A stretch of DNA of 64,000 bases, from the NCBI GenBank assembly GCA_023443225.1, contig JAEZVF010000038.1, positions 27,934-91,933 on the forward strand. Direction: 5' to 3'. Position 1 is the stretch's first letter; each line of letters starts with the position of its first letter. Source of the DNA: Bacillota bacterium. GTDB taxonomy: Bacteria; Bacillota; Clostridia; Lachnospirales; Lachnospiraceae. The position numbers and the translations under genes are program-made. Positions 17,321-27,266 of the stretch are shown here, one piece after another. The notes under the pieces are model-generated. The model did no database searches. It was not told the DNA's origin and saw only the letters and a program-made list of their open reading frames with translations.

Positions 17321-18775
17321 ATGAATCCATTGTTAATTGAGAAAGATTATAAAAACGTATTCAGATTCTTTTCTGAAATATCAGCGATACCACGTGGGTC
17401 TAATAATAATGCTGCTATCAGCAACTATTTAGTGGAATTTGCCAAGAAACGCGGTTTACAATATATTCAAGATGAATTTGAAAATGTAATTATTATAAAA
17501 AATGCTACGCAGGGTTATGAACACGCACCTGCAGTTATTATACAGGGACATATGGATATGGTATGCGAGAAGACGTTGGATAGCACTCATGACTTTTTGA
17601 CACAGGGTCTTGACCTATTGGTTGATGGAGATTATATTTATTCTGACCGTACTACCTTAGGAGCTGATGACGGAATTGCGCTTTCATATGCACTTGCTTT
17701 ATTAGATGACAATGAATTAGAGCATCCACGTATCGAAGCCGTATTTACTGTTGATGAAGAAACCGGCATGGAGGGTGCTGTGAATCTAGATGTTTCAGAG
17801 TTGACTGGTAAATATCTTTTGAATATTGATTCAGACGATGAAGGTATTTTACTCACTGGTGCCGCTGGAGGCCTTAAAGCGACCTGTGCGTTACCGATAA
17901 AACGTATGGAAGGAAAAGGCTTAGGGGTAACTATTACCATTCAGGATCTGAAAGGTGGGCATTCCGGAGCGGATATCAACAAAAACAGAATGAATGCCAC
18001 TTTGCTAATGAGCAGGTTATTATTTGAACTAAAGGAGTTTTCTACTTTTGCTTTAATAGATATGAAGGGTGGACTTAAGGATAATGCTATAACAAGGGAT
18101 TGCACCGCAGAAATATTCCTCTGTCCAGAGGAAGTGGAGGATTTTACAAAAGGTGTAGAATTATTATCCGAAAAATATAAAGTTGAATTAAAAAGCAGTG
18201 AACCTTATCTGACGATTGGATTAAGTGAGACCTTGGAAGGGAATTATAATTATCTTCATCCAACCTCCTTTGAAAAGCTATTATTTTTATTAATTAACTT
18301 ACCCAATGGTGTACAAAAAATGAGTGCTGATATTCCAGGCTTGGTAGAGAGTTCTTTGAATTTAGGAATCTTCTATATGGAACAGGATAAAGCAATCCTG
18401 TGTTATTCTGTACGAAGTTCAGTAACCAGTTATAAGAAATTTCTAGGGAAGCGCTTAAGTTACATGACTCAGTTCTTGGGAGGAGAATTTTTCGTTTCCG
18501 CTGAATATCCGGCTTGGGAATTTAAGAAAGAATCAAAACTGAGGGATTATATGTGTAAGGTATTCCTTGACATGTATGGACACGAACCGAAATTGGAAGC
18601 GATTCATGCTGGTTTGGAATGCGGATTTTTTGCTGATAAATTACCGGGAATTGATATTGTTTCCTTTGGACCGAATATTTCCGACATTCATACCCCAAAA
18701 GAACGATTAAGTATATCTTCTGCTATTCGGGTTTATAAATACGTAGAAAAGATTATTGAAGGAATAAAAGAATGA
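17321..18775 (+). CDS. pepD: Aminoacyl-histidine dipeptidase (M20 family)
   Basis: This 484-residue cytosolic dinuclear zinc peptidase cleaves Xaa-His dipeptides in its family. Metal-site motifs are GHMDMVCEK (about 74-82), LGADDGIAL (about 108-116) and the catalytic DEETGMEGA (about 142-150). GLECGFF and SFGPNISDIHTP near the C-terminus complete the site. The full length is present. AAAGG lies before the ATG, and the stop overlaps the start of the next gene by 4 bp (ATGA), indicating translational coupling with the CapA-like gene. Substrate range cannot be judged from sequence. Confidence 0.9.
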   Translation: MNPLLIEKDYKNVFRFFSEISAIPRGSNNNAAISNYLVEFAKKRGLQYIQDEFENVIIIKNATQGYEHAPAVIIQGHMDMVCEKTLDSTHDFLTQGLDLLVDGDYIYSDRTTLGADDGIALSYALALLDDNELEHPRIEAVFTVDEETGMEGAVNLDVSELTGKYLLNIDSDDEGILLTGAAGGLKATCALPIKRMEGKGLGVTITIQDLKGGHSGADINKNRMNATLLMSRLLFELKEFSTFALIDMKGGLKDNAITRDCTAEIFLCPEEVEDFTKGVELLSEKYKVELKSSEPYLTIGLSETLEGNYNYLHPTSFEKLLFLLINLPNGVQKMSADIPGLVESSLNLGIFYMEQDKAILCYSVRSSVTSYKKFLGKRLSYMTQFLGGEFFVSAEYPAWEFKKESKLRDYMCKVFLDMYGHEPKLEAIHAGLECGFFADKLPGIDIVSFGPNISDIHTPKERLSISSAIRVYKYVEKIIEGIKE

Positions 18776-19968
18776 GTAAAAAGAAATTATACGGAATGCT
18801 TACGTTTACCATTGCTACGTTTGCCCTTCTTGCCGTCGTAATTTTTATGGAATTTAGTCAAAACAACTCTTTTGCATCAGAAAATTCGGAAGAGGAAACG
18901 GTTCCTGCCATCGAGGAAATTGCACAGGATACGATTGAAGAAACATTAGAGGAAGAAACTGTAACAACGGAAACGGAGACTGCTAATGTGGGTGATTCCC
19001 AAGATGAGACTTTCGAAGAGGATACGAAAGATATTTCTGAAGAAACGGTTATGGTATTTGCCGGAGATGTATATTTGTCTGACTATGTCCTGAACAAATA
19101 TAATAAAAAGGATATCGATGGGATTCTATCAAAGGATTTACAAGCAGAATTTCAGAACTCAGATATTGCTATGGTAAATGAGGAATTCCCTTTCAGCAAG
19201 CGGGGAACTGCTATGAAGGATAAACAATATACCTTTCGAATCGATCCAAAATGGGTTCAGATTTTATCGGATATGAATGTGGATATTGTAACACTTGCCA
19301 ATAACCACTCTCTGGATTTTGGAGAAAAGGCTTTATTAGATACTTTTGATACATTGAATGCAGCTGGGATTTCCTATGTAGGTGCGGGACATACGATAGA
19401 CGAAGCAAAAGAAACAAAGTATTTTGAAACCAACGGTAAAACGATTGCAATCTTAGGAGCATCCAGAGTAATACCTGTCCCAGAATGGAATGCCGGAACC
19501 AATAAAGCAGGGCTCTTTACTACGTATGACCCGGCGGCGTTAGTTACAGAAATTAAGACGGCAGAAGATCAAAGTGACTTTGTTGTCGTATATGTACATT
19601 GGGGAATCGAAAGAGATACCAAACCGAAAGACTACCAACGGAATCTAGCAAAGCAATATATTGACGCTGGAGCAGATTTGGTAATTGGAAGTCACCCCCA
19701 CGTATTACAAGGAATTGAGTACTATAAAGATGTACCGATTGTATATAGCTTAGGCAATTTCATGTTTTATAACTCTATTGAGCAGACAGCATTATTAAAA
19801 GCTGTTGTCAATGAGAACAATGAACTTAAGCTTCAATTAATCCCATGTAAGGCAAGTGATGCCCGAACCTTTATCGTAGACAATACGAAGGCAAAAGAAA
19901 AGTTCTATGACTACATAACTAAAATTTCTTATGATATTAGTTTTGATGAAAATGGTTTTATCCAATAA
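18772..19968 (+). CDS. CapA-family membrane-anchored protein
   Basis: This is a 398-residue protein with one N-terminal membrane helix (about residues 8-27), then an acidic, Glu/Thr-rich linker (about 35-92), then a CapA (poly-gamma-glutamate synthesis type) calcineurin-like domain. Visible motifs are FAGDVYLSD, LANNHSLDFG, VVYVHWGIE and GSHPHVLQGIEYY. Family members act outside the cell in surface polymer or cell-wall metabolism. No capB or capC lies nearby, so polyglutamate capsule synthesis cannot be assumed. It overlaps pepD by 4 bp and ends in a strong terminator at 19976-20022. Confidence 0.85.
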   Translation: MSKKKLYGMLTFTIATFALLAVVIFMEFSQNNSFASENSEEETVPAIEEIAQDTIEETLEEETVTTETETANVGDSQDETFEEDTKDISEETVMVFAGDVYLSDYVLNKYNKKDIDGILSKDLQAEFQNSDIAMVNEEFPFSKRGTAMKDKQYTFRIDPKWVQILSDMNVDIVTLANNHSLDFGEKALLDTFDTLNAAGISYVGAGHTIDEAKETKYFETNGKTIAILGASRVIPVPEWNAGTNKAGLFTTYDPAALVTEIKTAEDQSDFVVVYVHWGIERDTKPKDYQRNLAKQYIDAGADLVIGSHPHVLQGIEYYKDVPIVYSLGNFMFYNSIEQTALLKAVVNENNELKLQLIPCKASDARTFIVDNTKAKEKFYDYITKISYDISFDENGFIQ

Positions 19969-19975
19969 ATGTAAT

Positions 19976-20022
19976 ATGCCTAGAAGAATTATAATTTTTT
20001 ATTATATCTTCTGGGCATTTTT
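19976..20022 (+). terminator. Rho-independent terminator
   Basis: ATGCCTAGAAGAATTATAAT (19976-19995) and ATTATATCTTCTGGGCAT (20001-20018) form a long stem followed by TTTTTAA. It ends the pepD-capA transcript. Confidence 0.8.
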
Positions 20023-20106
20023 AATTTCTTTTACTACTTTTTTATGGTATACTTATTCTACTAATTTCCATGTTATAAAAGGGTTATTATGGGGGAGAGA
20101 TTGTTT

Positions 20107-22068
20107 ATGAAAGTAAAACTGATAAGGATATTATTTATGCTGCTTATGTTTAGTATAAGCGGATGTGGGCATACAGATGATACAAAAACTACCACCAATG
20201 AAGTTTCGGATATGAAACAAGAAAAAATATTAAATAAAGACGAAAAGATCTCAAATAATGATGAACTTACTTTTTCCGAAATCGATAGTTTTTACCCGGA
20301 AGATATTGCAGTTGAGATAAAAAGCAATCAACCTGGAACAATATATTATACACTAGACGGAACCGATCCAGATGAGACACAAAACGTCTATGAGAAAGCG
20401 ATTGAACTGAAGGCAGGCAAGGAAGTAACTGCAACATGCATCAAAGCCAAGGCTTATTACGAAGATGGAACTGTTTCAAAAACGCTAGTACATACTTATT
20501 TTGTTGGTAAGAACATAAAAGAACGGTTTGATACGCTGGTATTTTCTGTAACAACAGATCCCTACAATCTTTATGATTATGAATATGGTATCTTCATAGA
20601 AGGGAAACTTCGAGATGATTATATAAAAGAACACCCTAATGCAATCATTGAACCAGATGATCCGGCAAATTACAATATGCGTGGCAGAGAGAGTGAGCGA
20701 GAGGTGTATTTAGAAATCTTTGAACCAGATGGAAAACGTATTGTAGAACAAAAAGCAGGTATACGTACTTATGGAGGATGGTCTAGGGCCCGGGCACAAA
20801 AATCCATCAAAATTTATGCTAGAAAAGAATATGATGAAGAAAATAACAAGCTCCGGTATGAGTTTTTTCCATGGAAAACAACTGCGGGGGATGGAAGCGC
20901 TCTTGATTCCTTTAAGCAGTTGGTGCTTCGTAATTGTGGCAACGATAATGGATTTGGGTTTATTAGGGATGAATTATTTCAGACATTAGCAGGGCAAGCC
21001 GGTTATTCTGATTATCAAGCGGTCCGCCCAGCTGCTCTTTATGTTAATGGAGATTACCGCGGATTATTTTGGCTGCATGAGGTATATTGTGATGAATACT
21101 TCGAAGATCATTACGGGGATTACTCTGGAAGCTTTGAGATACTAGAAGGTGGAGAGAATTTTAAAGACCTAGAGGAAGACAATGGGAATGCAGGATTCAT
21201 AGATGATTATGACAAGATGCAGTCCTATGCCAAGTTGGATCTGACGGATAATAAAAATTACGAAGAATTGTGCAAATTATTGGATGTTGAAAACTATCTG
21301 TCGTATTATGCATTGCAAATCTATATTGGCAATGAAGACTGGCCTCATAATAATTACAAGACATATCGATATTATGCCTCAGAAGGTGAAGCATACAGAG
21401 AAGCTCCTTTTGATGGAAAATGGCGTAATTTACTTCATGATCTTGACTTTAGCTTTAATATCTATAGCAGAACTGATTTGAATTATAACATAAATACTTA
21501 CGTGGGAAGTGAAGGGCAGATTCGAAACGCCAGTCCTATGTTTGGACAATTGATGACAAGGGATGATTGTAAGGAAATCTTTATAACGAAAACACTGGAT
21601 TTAATCAATGGGGCATTTGCACCTACAAATTTAAACCGTGTTTTAGATGAAATGAATGCATCCAGAATGAACGAACAAATGAATATGTATGGGAAATATC
21701 TGTTGGAAGATTGGGTTCGTCCGGAACAGTTGAAAGATCAAATCGAGAGAATAAAAACCTTTGCGAAGGAGCGGAGTACACAAATACTAACGAATTATCA
21801 GAAACATTTTAGCCTTGGAGATATTTATACACTAGCAGTACAGCCGGCAGAGAACTGTAGTGTAAGGATTAATTCCTTTCAGACAGATACTAATTTTGAA
21901 GGTAGTTATTATTCGGATTACCCAGTTAAAATATCAGCAGTCTTACCAGATGAAAAAGACTTTAATTATTGGTTGGTTAATGACAAAAAGATTACAGAGG
22001 ATATCCTAGTTCTTACGTCAGATAACATTACAGAAGGAAAGATAATCGTTTCCTGTGTATTGAAGTAA
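20107..22068 (+). CDS. CotH-kinase-family lipoprotein
   Basis: The start at 20107 is chosen because GGGGGAGAG lies about 6 bp upstream; the ATG at 20089 would place that site inside the gene. The 653-residue product has a lipoprotein signal with lipobox ISGC (Cys near residue 20), then a chitobiase-C-terminal-like beta domain (about 60-140, with GTIYYTLDGTDPD). A CotH domain follows at about 150-520, with GIRTYGGWSRA, RNCGNDNGF and LHDLDFSFN carrying the acidic residues that bind metal in CotH protein kinases. A small beta domain ends the protein. In Bacillus CotH phosphorylates spore coat proteins, but vegetative lipoprotein forms are frequent in Clostridia, so the target here is unknown. 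Confidence 0.82.
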   Translation: MKVKLIRILFMLLMFSISGCGHTDDTKTTTNEVSDMKQEKILNKDEKISNNDELTFSEIDSFYPEDIAVEIKSNQPGTIYYTLDGTDPDETQNVYEKAIELKAGKEVTATCIKAKAYYEDGTVSKTLVHTYFVGKNIKERFDTLVFSVTTDPYNLYDYEYGIFIEGKLRDDYIKEHPNAIIEPDDPANYNMRGRESEREVYLEIFEPDGKRIVEQKAGIRTYGGWSRARAQKSIKIYARKEYDEENNKLRYEFFPWKTTAGDGSALDSFKQLVLRNCGNDNGFGFIRDELFQTLAGQAGYSDYQAVRPAALYVNGDYRGLFWLHEVYCDEYFEDHYGDYSGSFEILEGGENFKDLEEDNGNAGFIDDYDKMQSYAKLDLTDNKNYEELCKLLDVENYLSYYALQIYIGNEDWPHNNYKTYRYYASEGEAYREAPFDGKWRNLLHDLDFSFNIYSRTDLNYNINTYVGSEGQIRNASPMFGQLMTRDDCKEIFITKTLDLINGAFAPTNLNRVLDEMNASRMNEQMNMYGKYLLEDWVRPEQLKDQIERIKTFAKERSTQILTNYQKHFSLGDIYTLAVQPAENCSVRINSFQTDTNFEGSYYSDYPVKISAVLPDEKDFNYWLVNDKKITEDILVLTSDNITEGKIIVSCVLK

Positions 22069-22110
22069 TTCATCAAAGACTTTACTTTTTCGCAGTGTAG
22101 ATAAAATAAT

Positions 22111-22139
22111 TTTACAAAAGAAACCTTACGTGTTATAAT
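22111..22139 (+). promoter_or_regulatory. Promoter of the LCP gene
   Basis: TTTACA and TATAAT are spaced by exactly 17 bp, about 44 bp before the ATG at 22183. This is a strong SigA-type match (11 of 12). Confidence 0.75.
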
Positions 22140-22182
22140 ACTGCTTACCAGTATTTGGAATCACACAAAACAGGAGTAAACA

Positions 22183-23511
22183 ATGAAGAATAATGCAATA
22201 AATCAAAATGAAGAATTCGTGAGTGATTCTACCAAAGATAGTAGCAAAGAAAAAAATAAATATGAAACCGAATTTGATATTATTGAGTGGATTGATGAAG
22301 TAGCTGCTTGTGATGAACCATTAGATAAAAAGATGGTATTTGAGCAAAGAGAACATGATATGCTTGATCAAATCAGTGAGTCAATAGCACAACAGATTTG
22401 TCAAGAGATGGATGCCACAATTAGTAAGGAACCAGAGAAACATAAGAAGTATTTACCACGTTGGTTTAGAATCGCAGGGATAACAGTGGGTATGGTGACC
22501 ATAATCAGCTTATTGTTGCTATTTACACCGCTTGGAAATGATATCCTTATAGATATTGCTACAAACTATGCTTATGGTAAAATGGTATATGATGATGGTA
22601 GCACCTTAACTTTGCAGGAAGTAATCTATAATGCAAAGGAAAATGCAATTCAAATGAAAAACGGAGAATTAACAAAATTAAACGAAGAGTTAGAGAAAAA
22701 AAATGCAAGAGAAGAAGAGAGTATTGTTAATATTTTACTCCTGGGTGAAGAAGCCATAGGTTCCGGTGACGGCAGAGGGCGAACAGATGTTATGATAATT
22801 GCTACGTTGAATACGGAAGACAAGACAGTGAAATTGACCTCTTTAATGAGAGATATGCTAGTACAAATCCCAGGGTATGCTGATAATAAACTGAATGCAG
22901 CATATCAACTGGGTGGAGTACCTTTGTTATATGATACACTGGAACAAAATTTTGATATTAAATTAAATGGTTATGCTAAAGTCGATTTTGATGACTTTGA
23001 AGATGTGATTAATAAATTAGGTGGCGTAAAAATAAGCTTAACAGCAGCAGAAGCGAATTATTTGAATTCTACCAACTATATCTCTAAACCCGAATATAGA
23101 AATGTTGTTGAAGGACCACAGGTTTTGAATGGCAATCAAGCTCTCGGCTATTGTAGAATACGATATGTGAAAACCGGAGATAATCAGGCTGATGATTATG
23201 GCCGAACATCTAGACAGCGGGTTGTATTAAATGCAATATTCGAGCAATATAAATCTAAGAGCCTACCTGAATTACTATTCTTAGCCGATGATATTCTCGG
23301 GTTGGTTAAATCAGATATTACAATAGACGACTTTGAACAGTATTTAAAAGCAGCTTTAACCATGGGATTATCGGACATTGAAAATTTAAGGATTCCTGCT
23401 GATAATACTTTTGAAAGCGGATATTCTAGGAAAATGTCAGTCTTAATTCCGGATTACTCGGCAAATACTGAAATACTTCACAATTTTATTTTTGGTGATA
23501 CGAAAGAATAA
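22183..23511 (+). CDS. LytR-CpsA-Psr (LCP) family protein
   Basis: This is a 442-residue membrane protein with a long charged cytoplasmic N-terminus (about 1-90), one membrane helix (about 92-112), and an extracytoplasmic LCP domain (about 175-440). Typical LCP signatures are seen: NILLLGE, GRTDVMIIATLN, SLMRDMLVQIPGY, KLNAAYQLGG, LNGNQALGYCRIR and DYGRTSRQR. LCP enzymes transfer undecaprenyl-linked polymers (teichoic acids or polysaccharides) to peptidoglycan. The unusually long cytoplasmic leader could be a regulatory segment. It sits in an envelope-related stretch (CapA, CotH) and has its own promoter. Confidence 0.9.
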   Translation: MKNNAINQNEEFVSDSTKDSSKEKNKYETEFDIIEWIDEVAACDEPLDKKMVFEQREHDMLDQISESIAQQICQEMDATISKEPEKHKKYLPRWFRIAGITVGMVTIISLLLLFTPLGNDILIDIATNYAYGKMVYDDGSTLTLQEVIYNAKENAIQMKNGELTKLNEELEKKNAREEESIVNILLLGEEAIGSGDGRGRTDVMIIATLNTEDKTVKLTSLMRDMLVQIPGYADNKLNAAYQLGGVPLLYDTLEQNFDIKLNGYAKVDFDDFEDVINKLGGVKISLTAAEANYLNSTNYISKPEYRNVVEGPQVLNGNQALGYCRIRYVKTGDNQADDYGRTSRQRVVLNAIFEQYKSKSLPELLFLADDILGLVKSDITIDDFEQYLKAALTMGLSDIENLRIPADNTFESGYSRKMSVLIPDYSANTEILHNFIFGDTKE

Positions 23512-23577
23512 GCAAAAAAGATAGCTATAAATCAGTTATTACATTGATTTATTTAATACAGTAGATGGGAGAGGACT

Positions 23578-24489
23578 ATGAAAATAAACCGTTTACTTGA
23601 AATAACTATAATTCTTCTGAATAGAGGCACCATTACGGCAAAAGAGCTTGCGCAGCGTTTTGATGTTTCTAGCAGAACGATCTATCGCGATGTGGAGGAG
23701 CTGTCCTTATCTGGAGTGCCAGTTTATTGCAACCGAGGTAATAATGGTGGTATTTCTTTAATCGAGGATTATGCAATCAATCGGACACTACTCTCCAATT
23801 CGGAAAGTGATAAGATACTTTTTGCCCTTAAGAATTTGCAATCTACTAAGTATCCCGGAGTGGATGAAGTATTAGAGAAATTGGGTGCACTTTTCAAGGA
23901 AAGTTCAGCAGATTGGATACAAATTGATGAAACACCTTGGGGAAGCAATCCAAATCAGCAAAATAAATTCACAGATATTAAGAAAGCACTTTTAGATAGC
24001 AGAAGCATCCAATTTGATTACATTTCGCGAAATAATGTTAGGGATCGAAGAACGATTCATCCCTTGCGTGTGATTTACAAAGGGAGCGGATGGTACTTAA
24101 GCGGATACTGTGTAAAACGGGAAGATGTTCGATTGTTCCGTGTCTCCCGGATGAAAGAGATCATAGTTTTAGAGTCCAAATTTAATCGGAACGACTATCA
24201 AACCCACTTGGAGAACGAAACAACCCCTGGGAATTTCTGTGAGTCACTATTTCCTATCAAGCTTACCTTTCAGGAAGAGGCGTTGTATCGACTTTATGAT
24301 GAATACGATGATGACCAGCTAATAAAAAATGAAGACGGAACTTATAGTGTTGAATTATATTATACATTTGATGATTGGCTCTTTGGTTATATATTAAGCT
24401 TTGGAAACAATGTGAAAGTAGAGTCACCAGTTGAACTACAAGAATTAATAAAGAATAAAATTAAAATGATGTATGATAAATACTTTTAA
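23578..24489 (+). CDS. YafY-type transcriptional regulator with WYL domain
   Basis: This is a 303-residue protein. Residues 1-60 form a DeoR-like winged helix (LAQRFDVSSRTIYRDVEEL). A WYL domain follows at about 135-215 (YKGSGWYLSGYC and FRVSRMKEI), with a WCX-like C-terminal part. WYL domains bind nucleic acids or ligands and often control DNA-damage, stress or defence genes. GGGAGAGG precedes the ATG. The next gene, 68 bp downstream, is a GyrI-like zinc-ribbon protein. This pairing of a WYL regulator with a GyrI-like small-molecule-binding protein suggests a co-regulated unit; the inducer is unknown. Confidence 0.88.
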   Translation: MKINRLLEITIILLNRGTITAKELAQRFDVSSRTIYRDVEELSLSGVPVYCNRGNNGGISLIEDYAINRTLLSNSESDKILFALKNLQSTKYPGVDEVLEKLGALFKESSADWIQIDETPWGSNPNQQNKFTDIKKALLDSRSIQFDYISRNNVRDRRTIHPLRVIYKGSGWYLSGYCVKREDVRLFRVSRMKEIIVLESKFNRNDYQTHLENETTPGNFCESLFPIKLTFQEEALYRLYDEYDDDQLIKNEDGTYSVELYYTFDDWLFGYILSFGNNVKVESPVELQELIKNKIKMMYDKYF

Positions 24490-24557
24490 ATATGACATAC
24501 AGTTGTCAAATTCCATTTGGTAAGATCTTCTCATAACTATCAAAGGAGGATTTAACA

Positions 24558-25295
24558 ATGGAGTATGTATACAAAGAGGAGTTTTCTGTAATTGGTAAAT
24601 TAGGACAAGGGAAAGCAGAAAATCCCTGGGAATGGATTATGCCAATCTGGAATGATGCTAACAGTAGTTTTGGAGAAATCGATTCGTTGGTGAAAAAGAG
24701 TGCTTGTGCGCAGGTTTGGGGAATCATGAGTGATTTCGGGGAAAACTTTAAACGATGGGATAAGAATGGAGGCAAATACTTAGCCTGCTGTGAAGTAGAA
24801 GCGGATGCTGTCGCACCGACCGGTTGGACAAAATGGATAGTGCCTTCCCAGACCTATCTTGTAGAAAAATGTAATCAGAACGATTATCTTCGAGTTTTTA
24901 ACAGCACAATAGATGAGTATATACCCAATCATAATTTGCAACTGATTGGGGCAGTACACGAACATTATCCGGAACCTGGTAATCCTTCACTGGTAGAACT
25001 CTATTTTCCCATTGCCTTCGGCAATTTCGAAGGCAATTATTTCTGCCAAAGTTGTGGAATGCCTATGAATACAGAAGAAGATAGGGGTACTGAGAAGGAT
25101 TTAAGTAAAAGTGAAGATTATTGTGTATACTGTTATCAGAATGGAGAGTTTACGTCCGAACAAACATTGGATGAAATGATAGAAACTTGTATTCCTTTTT
25201 CGATAGAAGGTGGGGTATATCCGGATGAAGATACAGCCAGAAAAGGAATGAAGGGTTATTTTCCACAATTAAAGAGATGGAGATTAATGGTTTAA
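24558..25295 (+). CDS. GyrI-like protein with C-terminal putative zinc ribbon
   Basis: This is a 245-residue protein. The N-terminal 150 residues resemble the GyrI-like/AraC effector-binding fold (SVIGKLGQG, LACCEVEADAVAPTGW, VHEHYPEP), which binds small hydrophobic or cationic compounds. The C-terminal 80 residues hold a zinc-ribbon module with FCQSCGMPM and DYCVYCYQNG, giving paired Cys-x2-Cys sites. An ideal AAAGGAGG site precedes the ATG. It probably forms a transcript with the WYL regulator upstream. A role in sensing or sequestering a toxic compound is inference. Confidence 0.75.
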   Translation: MEYVYKEEFSVIGKLGQGKAENPWEWIMPIWNDANSSFGEIDSLVKKSACAQVWGIMSDFGENFKRWDKNGGKYLACCEVEADAVAPTGWTKWIVPSQTYLVEKCNQNDYLRVFNSTIDEYIPNHNLQLIGAVHEHYPEPGNPSLVELYFPIAFGNFEGNYFCQSCGMPMNTEEDRGTEKDLSKSEDYCVYCYQNGEFTSEQTLDEMIETCIPFSIEGGVYPDEDTARKGMKGYFPQLKRWRLMV

Positions 25296-25379
25296 GATTT
25301 GCTGTACTGTAATATTCATTCAACAGTCTTAATAGGGTTTATGACAATCTAACCATATTTGATTTTATTTACACACGAT

Positions 25380-25410
25380 GCACCATCTTCGGAGAGAAGG
25401 TGGTGCTTTT
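25380..25410 (+). terminator. Rho-independent terminator
   Basis: GCACCATCTTC (25380-25390) pairs with GAAGGTGGTGC (25396-25406) through 11 bp with one G-U pair and a 5-nt loop, and is followed by TTTT. Confidence 0.8.
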
Positions 25411-25484
25411 GCATTAGGTCTATAACATTAGAAGATTGGCATAAACTTAAGTAGATGGAGAAATAAGAAGAATGGAAGATAAGC

Positions 25485-26357
25485 ATGAATGCAAAGAGAA
25501 CAAAGCAGCTCTTTTATTTTTACGTCATTTTAATAATAATTGCAGGTATGGTGACTAGCAATGCATTAAATCGTATTGGTGTATACCAGATTACCAAGCG
25601 TATAAAAAATGAAGGTATTCAATTTGATTCGTTTCGTGAAATGAATTTATCTGAAAAAATGATTCGATCGGTGATAAAAGAGATGAATTCAGTTCATCCA
25701 AAGCGAGGTGCTTCCTCGGAAATCTATTTAAAATCAATAGACTATCTTACGGTTAACATGATGGTTAATCATTATGCTAGGAATAACACGATAAAGATAA
25801 GCAAGAAAAATTATAACAACCTTATTCGTAATCTGTCTGGAAATCGGACCTTCCTCGAGCTAAAAAAGTATTATTCTTCTATACTTCAGGATATTAAATG
25901 TTTTCCGGTTGCAAAAAATCCAGAAGGGGATTTGATTGTAAGTTTTGAGGACTCGTGGAATGCCTACCGAACCTATGGAGGAATACGAAGGCATGAAGGG
26001 ACGGATTTAATGCCAAAAGAAAATATTCGGGGATATTATTCCATACTAAGCATGACAGATGGTACCATAGAGAAGATGGGATGGTTAAATAAGGGGGGCT
26101 ATCGCGTTGGTGTCAGGGGTAATTCGGGTGCCTATTATTATTATGCCCATCTGGAATCTTATGCACCTGGATTAAAGGTAGGAGATGAAGTGAAAGCAGG
26201 TCAATTTCTAGGTTATATGGGTGATAGTGGATATGGAATAGAAGGAACGACAGGACAATTTGATGTACATCTTCATTTTGGTATCTATGTGGAAACACCT
26301 TTTGGAGAATTAAGTGTCAACCCCTACTGGATACTCCGATTTTTAGAAAATGGGTAA
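25485..26357 (+). CDS. M23-family peptidase (LytM-like), membrane anchored
   Basis: This is a 290-residue protein with an N-terminal membrane segment (about 8-28) and a C-terminal lysostaphin-like domain. The zinc site is complete: RHEGTD (H-x3-D) at about residue 170 and VHLHFG (H-x-H) at about 264. YYAHLESYAPGLKVGDEVKAG is typical of the fold. It would cleave peptidoglycan cross-bridges or stems outside the membrane, for example during growth or sporulation. The stretch between helix and catalytic domain is uncharacterised. It is separated from the upstream unit by a terminator and is followed by an alarmone synthetase gene 77 bp later. Confidence 0.88.
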   Translation: MNAKRTKQLFYFYVILIIIAGMVTSNALNRIGVYQITKRIKNEGIQFDSFREMNLSEKMIRSVIKEMNSVHPKRGASSEIYLKSIDYLTVNMMVNHYARNNTIKISKKNYNNLIRNLSGNRTFLELKKYYSSILQDIKCFPVAKNPEGDLIVSFEDSWNAYRTYGGIRRHEGTDLMPKENIRGYYSILSMTDGTIEKMGWLNKGGYRVGVRGNSGAYYYYAHLESYAPGLKVGDEVKAGQFLGYMGDSGYGIEGTTGQFDVHLHFGIYVETPFGELSVNPYWILRFLENG

Positions 26358-26434
26358 AATATTTACCACAAGGTTATAGTTTTGTGATATAATTTGCTTA
26401 TATGTATAATGAAGGGGACAAGGAGTGAAGTTAT

Positions 26435-27238
26435 ATGGAGATACAATTATGGAGAGAAAAACTGGACCCATATGTTTTAGCGGTAGATGAAATGGTAGTT
26501 AAGTTTAACCATATAATAGAAGCATACAGGGAAATGGGGGAATACTCTCCTATAGAGCAGGTGATGGGGAGAGTAAAAACTATCTCTAGTATTTTAGAGA
26601 AAGCTCAAAAAAAACAAATTGAATTGGATGTAATAGAAGAACAGATGGAAGATATCGCCGGTGTTCGGATCATATGTCAGTTCGTAGAAGATATCAATAA
26701 AGTTGTAGAGATTATTAAGAAACGCACCGATATGCGTGTGAAAAGTGAGAAGGATTATATAGTAAATAAAAAACCCAGCGGATATCGGAGTTATCATATG
26801 ATCGTCTATTATACCGTGCAGACCTTAAGTGGTACGAAGGAAATACAAGCGGAGATTCAGATTCGAACATTAGCCATGAACTTCTGGGCAACCATTGAAC
26901 ATTCTTTGCAATATAAATATAAGCAGAATATGCCGGAGCATATTAAGGTAAGACTATCGAAAGCAGCGGATGCTATCTTGGTATTAGAACAGGAAATGTC
27001 AGAAGTACGAAGTGAGATTATGGATGCCCAGAATTCATTCCGAATAAAGGCAAATATGGTAGCCGATATTTTAACCAATATTCAAAATCTTTATAAGGTA
27101 GCGAACAAACGAGAGGTCATAAAAATTCAGGATGAATTCTTCCGAATATATGAATCTGGAGATTTGACCCAATTAGAACGTTTTAATAAAGAATTGGATA
27201 TCATATCGGAGGGATACCGAGCTCAAAGTTTGCGTTAG
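26435..27238 (+). CDS. Small alarmone (p)ppGpp synthetase, RelQ/SasB-like
   Basis: This 267-residue protein contains only the RelA/SpoT synthetase domain, without hydrolase, TGS or ACT parts. Signatures are DIAGVRIICQF, KPSGYRSYHMIVYY and EIQIRTLAMNFWATIEHSLQYKY, with the catalytic Glu in EIQIRT. A C-terminal helical extension resembles RelQ-type enzymes that form tetramers. It transfers pyrophosphate from ATP to GDP or GTP in the stringent response. AAGGAGTG lies before the ATG. It is not next to a long RelA/SpoT gene. The RelQ subtype is more likely than RelP but is not certain. Confidence 0.9.
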   Translation: MEIQLWREKLDPYVLAVDEMVVKFNHIIEAYREMGEYSPIEQVMGRVKTISSILEKAQKKQIELDVIEEQMEDIAGVRIICQFVEDINKVVEIIKKRTDMRVKSEKDYIVNKKPSGYRSYHMIVYYTVQTLSGTKEIQAEIQIRTLAMNFWATIEHSLQYKYKQNMPEHIKVRLSKAADAILVLEQEMSEVRSEIMDAQNSFRIKANMVADILTNIQNLYKVANKREVIKIQDEFFRIYESGDLTQLERFNKELDIISEGYRAQSLR

Positions 27239-27266
27239 TACAGAAGGGAATGAAAAGGAGAAAGCA

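Noticed and set aside
18772..19968. Poly-gamma-glutamate capsule operon
   Set aside because: Only the CapA-like gene is present; no capB or capC homologue adjoins it.
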